The notes: generated by a model not told the origin, from the sequence alone. Shown: positions 10,757 to 24,090, counted from the stretch's first letter. The stretch: 64,000 nt of DNA from Annulohypoxylon bovei var. microspora (GCA_022836615.1 MU405282.1:124001-188000), one strand, 5' to 3'. Translations and numbers: made by a program.

Positions 10757-12677
10757 TGGTAAAGATGTCTTAACGGTGAAGAGGGCACGGATGGGGAGGG
10801 GTGGCAGGGGTAGTATTAGGTGAAATGAAGTTATCGAGAAGAAAAGAAGAAAATGTCTTAGACCTATTATATAGCGGTGAAAGCACACGTGTTTGACATA
10901 TCGTATTTGATTGGAGAGGAAGCTATTGCCCGGTAACTGCAGATAATAGAGGAAGCTAAATCTATCGTTACTGCAGTCTATGTACTTCAATCGAAATTCA
11001 TATGCGGATTACGTTTATGAAGCGAACTACTTGCTTATGCAGGTTAGTTCATACATGTATAATACTATTAGTTAGACCCGGCTGTTAGGTAATGGTACAT
11101 GTCGTGTACCTACGTATGTAGGTAGTGTGGGACGTGAGTTTATACCATGGGCCAATCAGAAAAGCCATGTCTTACTATAGCAAAACCGGGATCTCGCTGG
11201 GTAACGAATCAGCTTACACGGTCTCTACGGCTTTAACTCGCAATCGCCTCGTTAGATGCAATGAGAACTTAGATGGAACATTAAAAAATTTACAAACCTT
11301 CATAGGTTTTTGCATCTTTCTCTCCGGACCAATTGAATTAACTCGTAGGCTATTACTTATCTCGTAACTAAGTATGATTACAATTACATCAATTGCATAT
11401 TCGTCCTGCATGTGAGCAATTTTAGATGTGACCTTTCACCGCAGCTTGAGGGGATGGCAATAAGAAAGACGTAAGGTGCCAAGGTGCGTGCGATAGAACA
11501 ACGTGAGGGTGGAATTGTTGATATTCATTAATCCGTCTCGTATTGCATAGACACCTACATATGTAGCGTTGGTGTTAGTGGTGATGGGATCAGTGCAGAA
11601 GCCGAGAGCGTTCCAGCTGTTCCGGCTGTCTGTATGCCGCTAAGGCACTAAGAAGACTCTAATACATAGTCAAGGCTGGGCTGGTCAAGGTGTGTCCCGG
11701 TTGTTGATGACTAGGTAGTGGATAATATCGAATGGGATGAATTAGGAAATTGTAGAAGCCGAGCAGGTTGAACAACCTTCCGAAATCTCGAGATTCTTTC
11801 TCCGGGGACGTTTCATACAAGGGGATCCCCGCCGTCTACAAATAGATGCTGCATAGTATTTAGAAATATATGTAAGAGCTGCACACCTCGGCGCTATTGT
11901 GAATAATGATACGACTTTGACCTTTACTTTCTTCTCTTCGCCTTCACCTTCACCTTCGCTTCCACTTCAAAGAATTCTCGCCTCTACTATCCAAATCCAC
12001 CACTTACATATATCCTATCTACTGTCGCTTTTATTCTTTTCCACGCCCAATTGAGTCACTATTACTTCGTATGCCCAATTGCTCCTCTTAAACCCCAAAA
12101 GTGACGATCAATATCTAAATATTTTGTCTGTGCAGAAGTTGAAAGCGAAGAGCTCGATATCATTTGTATCGAAGCCTATCAGATTCCAATATCGAGACTT
12201 ATCTCTATCCACCTTTTGAGTTCCAAGGTTTATTCTTGTAGGTACTTACGTATAGGTATCCACTAGCCAAGGCAGGTAGCACCAAGGAACGACGGTATCC
12301 TACGTATCGTATCTCCTTCGTACCAGCCTAGACATTTAAGACATATAACGTCATATTATTGCACATGGAATAAAACGAAACGGACTAAGACATACATACT
12401 AAAGTTCTATGTTCCGACATTTTCCCCCACACCACCAGTACTCTTATCATCGTCCTTCCCGCTTCCAAACAAACGAATAAAAACTTACAAAGGTGCCATT
12501 GATAACGCCCAATCTTTCTCTATATACATACGACTACACTCAATTCGTATTGTATCCATAGGAAAGAGACGGTACTTGGGCCAATTACCGATTGACAACC
12601 TTGGAAGTGAAAAAGAGAGCGGCAGCGGCAGTTTGACCGCGGTGGAGCGCCCGGATCGTGAGGATTAACGATTAACG

Positions 12678-14239
12678 ATGAAATACGGGGAACACCTTGA
12701 GGAAGAGTCGGTTCCGAGCTGGAGTCTACACAATATCGACTATAACTCACTTAAACACCAGATCAAGGCCCATACCACCAAAGATCAGGCTACAGCCATA
12801 GCTATTCCGGGACAGCAGGACTATGCTCTAAAAAGATTCGAAGATGCTTTCTACCTCGAACTCTGCAATCAACACAACCGAGTCGGTCTCTTTGTCACGA
12901 GCAAAGCCGACGAGATCTCCAGGCGTCTGCGTATGTTTTAACAACGCCACAACAAACTCAATTGGCACAAAGCATCCCACTAACCATCGGCTGTTTAGGT
13001 CACCTCTCCGACTCTGTACACCAACTCATAGTACGATGTAACAATGCAGGTAGTGTGTCCCCGAAGCGACAACGGCGGTTGGCCAAATATGCTCTACAAA
13101 TAGACGAATGCGACGACGATATTAAGGCCTTGAGCCGATTCGTTAACGCCCAAATAATAGCGTTCCGCAAGATCCTCAAGAAGTACAGGGTATGCTTCCA
13201 CACCTAGCTTTATGTGCCGATGCGGGAGGAAACCTACGTCTGGCTATGACACAGCACTAACGTTTATTCAACTTTATAGAAATGGACCGGCTCGATAACG
13301 TTGAGTAGTCGTTTCAAGGAGAACATCTTGAGTTCACCTAAGAGCTTCACGAGGCGCGATATCACTCCCCTTCGACTACATCACCATGAGTTGCTCACAA
13401 CCTTGGAGGCTGCCTCTCCCGACTTTGACTCTCTCCAAATCGAGCGCCAGAAGCAAAAAGCGAAAGCGAATTTCGAGTCACCTGATCGCAGTCGCCGATC
13501 GTCCCTGACACAGCAGCCGAAGCCTGCATCCACGCCGGGAGGCTCGTCGATGACGTACTGGAACGAATACGAGCACGGCAGCGAAGCGGGCGATTACGAC
13601 GAGGGCGCATACGCACTGTACATCGACCCGAACGCAAACGCGGATTTCCCTGGATTCGTCTACGTCAAGACAATGTTCACGGCCCCAGTGGATAAGGTCC
13701 GACACTGGCTCAAGACACGCTCGTCGCACTCGGCTGAGAGGCAATCACTTCTCCGCGGGCAATCACCCGTGGATTACTTCAGCACGGGACACTCGACTAC
13801 TGCCCACACAACCGACAACGAAGCGACCGAGGACGAGTACGCGTCGTCCCTAAACTCGAGCATCGGCCGCAGAAACAAGTCCCGGTATGCCGCCCTAGCG
13901 GCTACCGAAGAGGGCACCGACTACCAGATTGCCTTGTACCATGACAAGGTGTTGACGCGTGCCGTGGTGCTGGCCTTCATCACAGCTTTCATCCTGCTGG
14001 CTATCTCCGGCGTGCTAATCGCTACGGGCCGTCATAAGATGCGCCTGGAAGTCGACGCGGGCGTTACTGTAGGATCAGTTGCGAGCCTCTTCTGCGCCTG
14101 CATGGGCTTGGGGGCTATGCTGTACCGCCGGTACCCTGTGGGGTTTCTATATACGCTTGCCGTGTGGGCGGCTTTCGTGGCGGTGTGCGCACTCAACGGC
14201 ATGTTGCTCGTGCTTGTGGTCGGGACTAACGGTTTATAA
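12678..14239 (+). CDS. SPX-domain protein with three C-terminal transmembrane segments
   Basis: Predicted exons 12678-12930, 12999-13189 and 13280-14239 give 467 aa. Residues 1-160 form an SPX domain: the start MKYGEHLEEESVPSW with YNSLKHQI, and the basic helix KILKKYRKWTG, whose lysines bind inositol pyrophosphates in this family. The middle is disordered and Ser/Arg-rich with an acidic Tyr-rich patch (EYEHGSEAGDYDEGAY). Three hydrophobic segments end the protein (about 367-389, 401-420, 428-455). SPX plus C-terminal TM recalls Vtc5-like subunits of the vacuolar polyphosphate polymerase, but I see no clear DUF202 signature, so a role in phosphate homeostasis is inference. Both introns have gtatg donors and CTAAC-type branch sites and keep frame. 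Confidence 0.85.
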
Positions 14240-15820
14240 CACCCGTCCCGCTACCGAATGACTGCGGTCATCTCTCCTTGGGTTAATTCGGCGGTTTTAT
14301 TAACGGGCGTTTGGGCTAGAGAATCAGGCATATATACCTATACAGACGGGTTCGCATGCCCTACACGACACCACCCCATGTTCTTTATTCGTATACACTA
14401 CCTGGGTGGTAATGAGGTCGGGACATAGAGATAGGATTGTCGGAAGGGTCACTAAAGTAACGATGTCAGTGGCAACCAGGTGTCTCGACGAGTTTGCGTT
14501 TTTCCGTCTCTGCTGCGCTGCGCTGTTTTGAGAAGTTTGAGCTTTTGTTTGGAATGGCAATGATACGATACCAACTCGTAGATCCCGAGTTTGCGTTTTT
14601 TTTATAGTCTGGACGAGAGGATCAGGTAGCTGGCTGTGTATCGGCCCGCTGCCACTATTGCTGCCACTATTGCTGCCGTTGTCCATGCGGCTGGGTGGAT
14701 GGGTTTGTACATACTATGAGTATGCAGTATGTAGCATCGTTATATATCATACGTCTGAGGACGGGTTTAACCGATGAGTTTTCGTATAAGTGATGATTGT
14801 ATGTGTACGGTTTGATCTTTATGGAGGATACGTGGCCAGGTTTTATCTCTGGCCGTGGAATGTGGGAGACAGTTATGTGTGTAAAGTGACGTCTTCTGTG
14901 GCTGACGTGAGACACCTATTGGAAAATTCGTAGAGGGGAAATACAGCGGTAGGTACGTACTTAGTTAGACGTATGGAATGAAGATTTTAAACTTGAGATG
15001 GATAACTAGACTTGTCTTTGTAGTTGTCCTTTAGTGTTGTCTCGATGGGACTACGATTGGTGTCGTTATTCCTCCCCTTGCCAACCTAGTTTATATTGAT
15101 CATCGTATCATTTTATGTAACATCTCTCTATTTCACATATTTATAGGAACCATCAAGCTACCCGAGTACCTACTTAGATGGCCGGGAGAAGATAGTGGGA
15201 GTTGGCGGTCAAATGAAGAAGTTGAATAAACGAATGGTCTCGTAACTGAAGTATATAGGAGGGGAAATATCTTAAAGGGGTCATTGCAGTGAAGGAACTG
15301 TTCATCGTCAAGGCGGAATCGACCCTCTGTATAATATTAATGACAGCAAATCGAGATAACTATGCTAAAGTTGGAATCAATTCAAAACTTCAAATAGCTA
15401 TCGCCCTGACACCAACGCCGTTCCGAGAAAAGTGCCTAGATACTAGCGATTCCCTTGTTCTCCGTTTCTCTGTGCCATTTTGAGTCCCGTTTTGAGTCCC
15501 ATATAATCCGTACCTTTAGTATTGTAGTCCTGTATAACCTACACAGGTAGGCAGTATTGCGTATAAATAACCTGCCCCTTGCCAAACACCGAGATCAACC
15601 CAGCCGGGGATAGGAAGGAAAGAAACGAGACAAAAGACTGCTTAGGTATACACGTATCCCGAGAAGAAAACCGCCCTGCCTATAACGAACCCTTCCCATC
15701 GGCGTAACAATAGATGCTACTTTCATAAGAGAAGAACTCCAACCGTCCGCCTTGGTAAGACGCACATGTGTACGCCCATATATAATAAGACACAAGTGCC
15801 ATAATATGAATAAACGAATG
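14240..15820. other. intergenic, convergent
   Basis: About 1.6 kb between the 3' ends of the SPX gene and the Zn2Cys6 gene. A 120-codon minus frame at 14324-14686 starts with Asn/Ser-Gly repeats but has no recognisable domain and is not called. Confidence 0.45.
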
Positions 15821-18260
15821 TCACCGCCGCGCAAAGTCGAAGGCCACCGCATACGACGGCGGCGTGATCTTCGAATCCTTCAAGTAGAATTTTCTATCCA
15901 CGCACATCTTCTTCTCGATCTGGGCCATCATCTTCTCTGCGCATTTCGTCAGCACCTTTCCGAAGGGATGTGTAGAAGACTCGGAAAACGAGAAAATGAG
16001 AAAAAAAGGGGGAGGGAGGGGGAACTAACCGGCGATCCCCCACCTGAAGCTGAACAGCGCCAGGCTCTCGAACTTCTCCGCGATGTTCGCCTGGCACTCG
16101 GCCCGTTCCTCCGGGAAGATGCGGTACAGGCTCGCGAAGGTGAGGATGACCAGGTAGCACGTGGCGCCGGCGGGCGCGCACAGCTGGGCCGGCGACTTGG
16201 CCGCGTTGTTGTAGTTCGCGTTGAGCTTGCACGAGATGTCCGTCGACATCTTGCACGCGAACCGCAGCGCCGCGAGCGCCGTGCTCAGCTCCTGGTTCGT
16301 GGATAGCAGGGCCGCTGCCGCCGCCGACGACCCCGAATTCCTGTCCGTCGCCGCGCCGAGTTGGACAACCGCGGACGGCGCCCCCGCCGACTCGGCCCCG
16401 GAGAACGAGCTCGACTCCTCCTCCTCCTCGCTCAGGGTCGGCGGCAGCAGATCCGCACCAACACTATTCTCGAGGACGGCCAGGTACGGCAGGTATAGAA
16501 TAAACAAGGAGCTGACGAGCATGGCGAAGCAGTCGAGCACGCTCTCCCAGTCGAGGGTGTCGCTCAGCAGCGCGAGCGTGGTCTCGCGGATCTCGCGGTC
16601 GAGGTCGGCGAACGCGGCGACGAGGGGCGGCGCCTCGCCGGGCCGCCGCCCGCCCCGCTCCTTGTCGATGCGGATCGCGCGGTGGAACAGGCTCGCCGTC
16701 TTCGCCGACAGCTGGAACCCGCCGAACTTCTCGCGGCTCACGAGCACCCCCGCGCTCAGGTGCCGCGTCGCCGACGACGACGGCGGCGGCGACACCGGGA
16801 AGCTGCCCCCATCCGCCGGCGGCGTCATTGGCGGCGTTTCTGGGAGCAGCGTGTTGCGCGTCGGGCTCTCGAGCAGGAAGGGCAGGGCTTTGGCGTCTTC
16901 GTCTTGGTGGATCGACCTATATTTCTTCGTAAGTATATGGCATGTGATAAAATAGTAACCGGGCTCGGGGGTTGTTAGGTCCTAAGAGATATATATGTAT
17001 ATATCTCCTCACGATCCACAAATAACCCCCTTTCTACCGAGATAAGGAGTAGGTAGCACTCACTGCTCGAGGATAAACATCGCCCACCACAGACATCCGC
17101 TCTGCTCCTCGTCCACGCTCAGCATGACGGCGTCGCCGCCGCTGTCGGCGACCTGGCCGGGCTTGATGTCCAGGGCGCGCGCCGTGACGACGGTCTGGCT
17201 CAGGGTCCGGTACGCGGCCGCGATCTCGCCGTGGCCGTACTCGTACAGGGCCATCAGGGCGCCGGCCTGGACCAGCTCGATGGTCGGGGTCGGGTCGCCG
17301 ACGCAGGGCAGCAGCAGCGGCGACAGCAGGCGCTTGGCGGTGCGGTACGTCTCGTCGAAGACGGGCTGCTCGCCGGCGTCCGTCACGCGCATGCGCGTGT
17401 TCAGGTACATGACCAGGACCAGCAGCGCGACGACCTTGGACGGCCACTCCGGCGTCGCCTGGCGCGCCGGCGCGCGGTAGTGGTGGCCGGAGCCCGGGAG
17501 GGAGTCGCGGCGGCCGGGCGTGGCGTCGGAGGGCGGGGAGTCGACGGCGGCGACGAGGCCGGCGACCTGGCGCTCGAAGACGGCCGGGTGCACGACGGCG
17601 AACCACGGGTGCACGCAGAAGAAGTAGTTGGTGACGGCGCCGCGCCAGTCCACCTGCGGGTGCCCCGGGCTCGCGCCCGTCGAGACGAGCGACAGCAGCT
17701 GCGACGCGGTGATGCCGTCGAGGGGCTCCGGGCCGCGGAAGAGCGAGTCGTGGGTGAGCGGGTGGGATTGGTAGATGACGAACTGGGCCCCGTGAGGGTT
17801 CACGTTGTTGGAGATATCTTGCAAGTAGTGACACTTGGCGTTGAGCCTGTTTGTTGTCTTGGTTAGCTTCTATCAGTTTGATGCGCACCTTAGGCACCTA
17901 GGTAGGTAGGTATGAAAGTTCTTAGACAGCGACGCTTGGTATGCGTCTCCGTCTAGGTTCGAGACACTGGCTGCAGGAACCCGAGCTAACTTATCCAGGC
18001 GAGAAGGGTATACCGTACCTCTTACACCGGTCGCAGAAGGGCAACTTCTTGTCGCATTTGCGCTTAGAAGCGCGACATTTCTCGCACGCGCGTCCGGCCA
18101 GGCCTCCTATGGCGGCGGCGGCGGCGGCGGCGGCGTCGGTCGCGCTATACAGGGGAGGGCCCTGGAGACAATGCCGCTTTGGAGAGGGCGCGGGCGACGA
18201 GTCTGGCGTGGTATCGGACACCGGTGAGAACTCGTTAGAAACCCGTCTCGTCGCCGGCAT
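15821..18260 (-). CDS. Zn2Cys6 transcription factor (regulator 1)
   Basis: Predicted exons on the minus strand: 18260-18019, 17846-17064, 16916-16030 and a last exon ending at 15821; about 680 aa. The DNA-binding cluster is C59-x2-C-x6-C-x6-C-x2-C-x6-C86, and its sixth Cys comes from exon 2 (KRLNAKC), which confirms the first splice. A poly-Ala run encoded by GGC/GCC repeats precedes it. The middle contains the fungal TF region (VHPWFAVVHPAVF; CLWWAMFILEQS spanning intron 2), and the C-terminus ends in an amphipathic helix (TKCAEKMMAQIEKKM). The last junction is problematic: with the strong donor after GCC G at 16030, no AG acceptor keeps the helix in frame; the site the frame asks for reads ttcg instead of ttag. 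Either an altered acceptor or a small indel. The target genes are unknown; the GH3 gene is the nearest upstream neighbour. Confidence 0.8.
18111..18137. repeat. GGC trinucleotide run encoding poly-alanine
   Basis: Nine GGC-type triplets on the plus strand. Read on the minus strand they give the Ala run just before the zinc cluster of regulator 1. Confidence 0.8.
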
Positions 18261-20143
18261 GGTCGCCGAAATGGTTGGCGTACCTAAGCAGCCTATATAT
18301 TGCTAGGTACTAGTATATAATAGGGGCGGTATATCGCGAAATGTACCCGACCAAACCGAGACCGGTGAAAAAAAAAAAAAAAAAAGGTCTTATAGTCCTA
18401 GCTGCCACCAATGCCAGGAACGGGAAGTGTCATGTCCTCACGTGTATATCGACTACCAGAGACCTCGAGAGAATATGTCTTAGATTCTAAAGGAGGTATG
18501 TATTAGGTGCGCAAACTAGGTATGTCTCAGAGACTCTCAGCTTTATAGACTAGTGATGTAATATTGATGACTCCGGTAGCCGAGGACTTCCGCGGGACGG
18601 GATAGGATCTTTTTCTCCAAAAACGCTGACGATTTTTTCTCTACCTACTTCGAGGGTTCACCAAGGGAAATGTTCTAAGTAGAAACCTGTCGCCGTTTTT
18701 ACCAACGTCTGGGGTATTTGGACGAGAGGCCAAGGTCATTAGTCTAGACTCGACGATCGGCGATCGATAGCTCAAGCTAGGAATAATGAAGATATTGAAC
18801 GGGAATTGGTCGAGAAGGTGCTTGGTAATGGTAGTACAAGTACGAGGAAGAAGCGAGAAATGAGAAAAGATGGTGTAGGCGAAATTGAAATGAGATAGAC
18901 CATTTATTAGGTAGGTATTCATATTAAGCCCCTAACTCCGAGGAGTTCGATATAGGCCACGCCACGCCACAAGGGTCGACGATTCTATCTAGTAGAAACT
19001 CACTTTATGTCTAGTGTCTCTACACTAGTCCCGCCATCCCCAGCTTTGAACGTGTGAAGATCTTGCCGAGGCTCTTGTCCCGTAGCTAGGTATCTACTGT
19101 AAGGATAGGCCGTGTATTAAATATCGGCTGTTACCGCGAATTAAACTAGTAACGGTAGATATATCATTAGGTATAGGTACTTTAGTAACTTACCTAGCGG
19201 AAAGAAACCTACCTGTACATTTTTCTAGAATATTTCTATCTAGTATCTAGCCAGCTAGCCCACCTAGAACTCGTGAAATATCGGTGAGACCCCCAGAAAC
19301 GAGGCTGAGAGCCCACCGAATAGAAGCCTACGATCCTGTCATAAAAAGTGTCAAAATCACCAAGCCGATACAAGCTAGGCCCTGTAAACCGGACGATCAC
19401 CAATTTCCATTGGTTCGATAATAATATAATGCAGCCCCACCCTCCATATAATGCGTTCGTCTCCCTCCTTCTGATTTGTCCCAGCGGGCGTTAGAAGCAT
19501 TCTAGATGAAAAAAGCGGTCGGTAGGGACCGTCACTGCCGTTATCTGCATGTGAAGGGATGAGAAGTGGGATGGGTTTGGGGGCAAAGAAGGGAGGAAGA
19601 AGTTAGAAGCTAGAAAATATCCCGACGCTCCAATGAGGCTTAACGGAGGCTCACGCTAACCATTCTACATAGCTTGGTAAACCGTCATTTATATCTTATT
19701 GGTGGGTAGCTCCGTGTTGGACTGGCTTCTACTACCTCCAGCTAGTTGTTACCGTTGAACTTGGTCTCGTCGGCGTTAAGGCCATAGTTCTTCAACATCC
19801 TATCATAGAGGGAATAACTCCGACTACCATCTGAACGGAGCTTATTTGCGAGTAAACCCTAAATGCCTACACAGGCGACAGGTCGTCGTAATGGTCATTG
19901 CCACTTTAACAGCCACCCTTTTAAGGAGTAAACTTCAACCGATCTCCTATTCGACGATCCGGGTTCATGGTTCCAACACGCAGATGCAATCATCGCATGG
20001 TATTAACAGCCGTCACCTAGCTGCATTCCCCTTATCCCATGTACAATCTCATGCAGCATACCTATTCATGCCCTATCCATACCCTACTCATATCTTTGTC
20101 ATTGCCATTACCCTATCATATCCCTTTTCCTTAGCGCGGTTCA
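18261..20143. other. 1.9-kb intergenic interval
   Basis: No gene supported. It contains an 18-A homopolymer near 18368-18385. It must hold the regulator 1 promoter and the GH3 3' UTR. Confidence 0.45.
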
Positions 20144-22873
20144 TTAAATCGTCAATGTTCCCTTCAACGGCAAATCCCTACTACTCCCTCCCACAAAAAC
20201 AGAGTAGTCACCCGGCTGTAGGCGCCACTTTTGAGCCACCACATCCCAGATACTAAGATCACGCCTCGTAATTTCAAACCCGACCGTCGCCGTAGCCGAC
20301 GTATTCACTGTCGGCTTCTCGAAACCGCGAAGCTGTTTCGTAGGCGCATTCGGGATGCCCACGTACAGTTGCGCCACCTCAGCACCGTCAACTTCGCCGC
20401 TATTCCGGATCGTCGCGTTGACCGTCGCCACCACATCCCACAGGTCCTCCTGCCCTCCTTCGCGGATCGCACCGGTGGGGTACTCGTCCGTATTCGTGCT
20501 GTTTTGCTTCGTGACCTGTAGGTTCGAGTACTCGAACGTGGTGTAGCTTAGGCCGAACCCGAACTCGTACCGCGGCGTAATGTTCTTGAGGTCGAAGTGG
20601 CGGTAGTCTATGTACACGCCCTCGATGCTAAAATTGGACTGCGGGAACTTTTCAAACTGTCCGGAGGGAAGGTCCGGACCCGCGAAGCCCTCGTAGTCGG
20701 ACTCGTTGCGGGCGATCGTGAACGGTAGTTTGCCAGATGGGTTCGATTCTCCATATAGGAGTGACACAAGCGCGCGACCAGATGCTTCTCCAGGTAGGTG
20801 CGCAAAGATCAAGGCAGTCACGTTGGGATGGTCGATCCACTGGTCTATGAGTCGGACGCCGGCGTTGTGGAAGATCACGACAGTATTGTTGCACCGGTCT
20901 GCCACGTGCCGGATCAATCCGTCGGTATAATCGTCTCGTAGGCCAGGACGATCATACCCTTCACTTGCAAAAGCATTGACGATAACCAGACAAGCATCGG
21001 ATGTGCTAGCTACATCAGGGTCTGGGCTGAAGAAGTCCCAGAACACGGCAGTACGATCGTCTAACGCGCGAGCGTTCAGGGCGTCGAATGGCGCGCTAAC
21101 GGATGCGGGTGTCACGGCACCGGAACCCCCACCGCAGAACAGTGTCCCGTTGGGGGCTATGTCCGAGAAAGCTTCATAGTAGTGGCCTGAGAACCCGGCT
21201 GCCGTGTCGCGCCCGAGGTACGATGACTCGCCTCCGAAGGTCCATGCGGCGACGCCGCCGTTAGATTTGTAGTTCCATTGATCGGGGCTCTTGGCCGAGT
21301 AGCCGAATATGGAGAGCATTCTCGGCTTCTTCAGCGGAAGGGTGCTGTTCACATTCTTCAGCAAGACGTGGCCCTCGATAGCACCGTCCAGCAGAACCTG
21401 CTGAGACGAGACATTTCTTGCATCAATTATGTTATGAGGTTTGGTCAAGTCTGCAGGCATGCCGATACCTGGATCGGGGAAATCTTGGTCTTGCCCTAGT
21501 TGATAATAACCGGCCATGATGCGTGTTGCCATGTCGTTTATACGGTCCTCCGTGACTGACCCGTTTTTGACCGCTTTATTGAGATTATCTCCCCATAGGT
21601 CAGAATTCGGCATAACCATATCCATTCCGGCCTCAGCTGACGCAACACCAGCGTGCATAGCACCCCAATCCGAAGTGATGGCTCCTTGAAATCCTAGTTC
21701 TGTCTTCAGGATGCCATTCTGGATTTTGCTGTTCGCACAAGCATACGAATTGTTTACTCGATTGTACGAGCACATAACGTTGGCAGTACCAGCTTTGACA
21801 GCATCTTGAAATGGCCTGGAGTCAAGTTAGATATCTTACTCTGCAAGTGGATCAAAACGCTAGTCTTACCATAAATAAAGCTCATGTAGAGTCTGGTCGT
21901 CAATGTTAGCCGAGACGGACTCGACATCGCCAGTAGGCTGTCGGTTCGTCTCTTGTTCGTTGCCAATGTAATGCTATGCGCTAAGTTAGTTGGGATACAC
22001 CTGTAAACATGAATCGATCATACCTTCGTGCTTGTGATGACTCCCTGGGACTGAATACCCTGTACCGTTTCTGATACAAGCACACCAGATAAATATGGGT
22101 CAGGTGAGAAGCCCTCCCAATTACGGCCACCGCGTACTACTCGTCCTAAGGGTCCGACAACCGGTCCGAGGTGAATGTTGACTCCCTTGACTCTGAACTC
22201 GAGACCCATGCTCTCGGCACGGCTTCGAGCTAGGTCCTTGTTCCAACTAGCGGCAACGTGGAGGCCGCTTGGGAATCCACTGACGAAATCCGTGGCCCGA
22301 ACTCCTTGACCGGCATCGTTGAGACAGAACCCCGAGAAGTTCATGCGTGGGATGGCGTCGATGTTACCAGAGCAACCATTCACCGTTCCGGAACTGCCTG
22401 TCGATGAAAATATGCCCGAGGCGAGGCTCACCTTCTCCTCGGTCGTGAGCTGCTTTACAAAGTCAAGAGCTTTAGTGTAAGCATCGGCCCATGCCCCAAC
22501 ACCTGTCATCGCCGCTGTAGAAATTTGTATTAGTTCTCATTCAACTACTGGCACGTGTAGCTTCGCGATCTATGTGCTTACGTGAAGGATAAACCGGCTC
22601 GGATTGGCCATAGAAATATGTATCGTCGGTGACGAGATCTGAACTGCCAGCTTCTCCCGTAGCCCCGCCATTGTTACTGCCTCGGTTTCGTAGAGCGAGA
22701 AGGCCTAATAGGCCGAAGAGAGGTAAGATCATGATGCCGATGACGAGGGCGACACCACGTTTCTTCTGCAGGATAGGGAAGCGTTGTTGTTGTTTAGTCC
22801 ACCATGATGGCTGCTGCGGTAGCGCCGCCTGGCCTTGAGATATTTGGGGGTGGTTTTGCTTTACTTCTGCCAT
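20144..22873 (-). CDS. GH3 beta-glucosidase with N-terminal membrane anchor
   Basis: Predicted exons 22873-22582, 22514-22024, 21973-21870 and 21815-20144 give 852 aa; all three introns keep phase. The N-terminus has no cleavable signal. Instead about 38 polar/basic residues precede a hydrophobic segment at about 40-61, so it is probably a type II membrane enzyme. The GH3 N-terminal barrel shows GPVVGPLGRVVRGGRNWEGF and the nucleophile Asp in ITSDWGAMHAG (about residue 345). The C-terminal sandwich has VLLKNVNSTLPLKK and GVRLIDQW, and a fibronectin III-like domain ends the protein. Several N-x-S/T sites lie C-terminal of the anchor, consistent with an extracellular or lumenal location. Family knowledge: release of terminal beta-D-glucose from cellobiose and glucosides. 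Aspergillus also encodes GH3 enzymes with N-terminal anchors. Confidence 0.93.
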
Positions 22874-24081
22874 CTTGGATGTGTGGCGAACGGTCTGTCA
22901 TCTGGTGGTATCTGTTGGTATCGTAGAGAGTTCAGACTCTTTTTCAAGAAACCAAAAGATTAATTGCTTGTGCTTGTGCCTGTGATCCAAGTTGAAACAA
23001 CTTGGGAGTTACAGAATTGGGAAGAGAAAGCTCAAAATTCGGTGTTCTCAGTATATATACTAGACGAGCGACCGGTTTAACTTGGGGCACTTCCGGTTAC
23101 AATAGCGAATGTTTTTATCGTGAGACCTTAGAATGCTTGGAAGGGGACAATGAATCAAGCGAATACAACACTCGTCAAAAAGTGATGCGGATTTGTTTAT
23201 TAGATATTATCAATTCCGTAGTCAGATGTGCACTTAAACAAACGAATGTAAGTTGAGTCGTAGAAGAAAAACTCAACACCGAGACGCGAGGCTCGGCGAG
23301 AATGCACTTTCCTACATATTTGATCATCTCAGTTAACAGGCTGATTGATGTCAATAACGAGCTTAAGGTTGTTGTTTCCCTGTTGCCAGGTTGATCGCTA
23401 TCTAGGGGTATCAAAATCGGCCGTCATTGGTCAGTCGGCAATGGCTAATTACATACAAGGTAATTGGGCAGGTAGATCCCGTCGGTTAACGGCTTAAACT
23501 TGACTAAACTGATTCCGGCACTAGAACTTAACTAAATAGTTACCCCACGTGTCATAACTTAACCTTATTACCTTAATTCGTAGTGCTAACTTTGTGAATG
23601 TGAATGAATCTGATAGGTGAATATTCATTCAGGAATAACTTAATAAGGAGTATTTTAATCTACTACTATGAATATAGGAGATACTACCTAAGTCTTAATG
23701 AGAAGTCATATGTAGGTAGTTATCATTAGTCTTCTACCTATATTAAAGAAGCTCAACTATTACAAACAATATACACAAGTAGTAGAATCAAGAAACCTAT
23801 CAGCCTAGCGCCTGGGTAGGACCTACATACCAGATACCTAGGTAAACACCATACACTAAGTACACAAGTGTTCACGATCATCAGGATCACCATGTATCCA
23901 ACCGCCAGTCTGTGCTACTCCCCACAATCATACCAATGCGCGTCATTCCGCTTCAGATCATGGAGCCTCTGGTAGAATAAAGTCCGCTGCCGCGGCCCGT
24001 CTATGTTGAACCGTGTCCCACAGACCATTCCGTTGGGAACGTTGTAATGCACGCTTCCGTGAGTTGACTTCTAATAACTAG
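22874..24081. other. intergenic, GH3 promoter side
   Basis: About 1.2 kb. Nothing gene-like is recognised. Several TACCTAGGTA-type words occur around 23800-23850. Confidence 0.4.
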
Positions 24082-24090
24082 TACATTTAT

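Larger units (their letters stand above)
8027..12677. other. 4.65-kb gene-poor interval
   Basis: No gene supported. Open frames here (for example 9849-10181 and 10532-10990, both minus, 110 and 152 codons) have no domain, codon bias or splice logic. The interval holds a TAGG tandem run near 8394-8421, a 26-bp inverted repeat at 10731-10756, and a pyrimidine-rich leader-like stretch at about 11925-12060 upstream of the SPX gene. Confidence 0.5.

Noticed and set aside
10532..10990. 152-codon minus frame
   Set aside because: No domain, no codon bias, and it overlaps the 26-bp palindrome; chance frame in non-coding DNA.
16221..17866. Plus-strand and alternate minus frames over regulator 1
   Set aside because: They overlap well-supported exons of the Zn2Cys6 protein and show only low-complexity sequence.
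18368..18385. Poly-A tail of a retroposon
   Set aside because: An 18-A run without target duplication or upstream element sequence that I can define.
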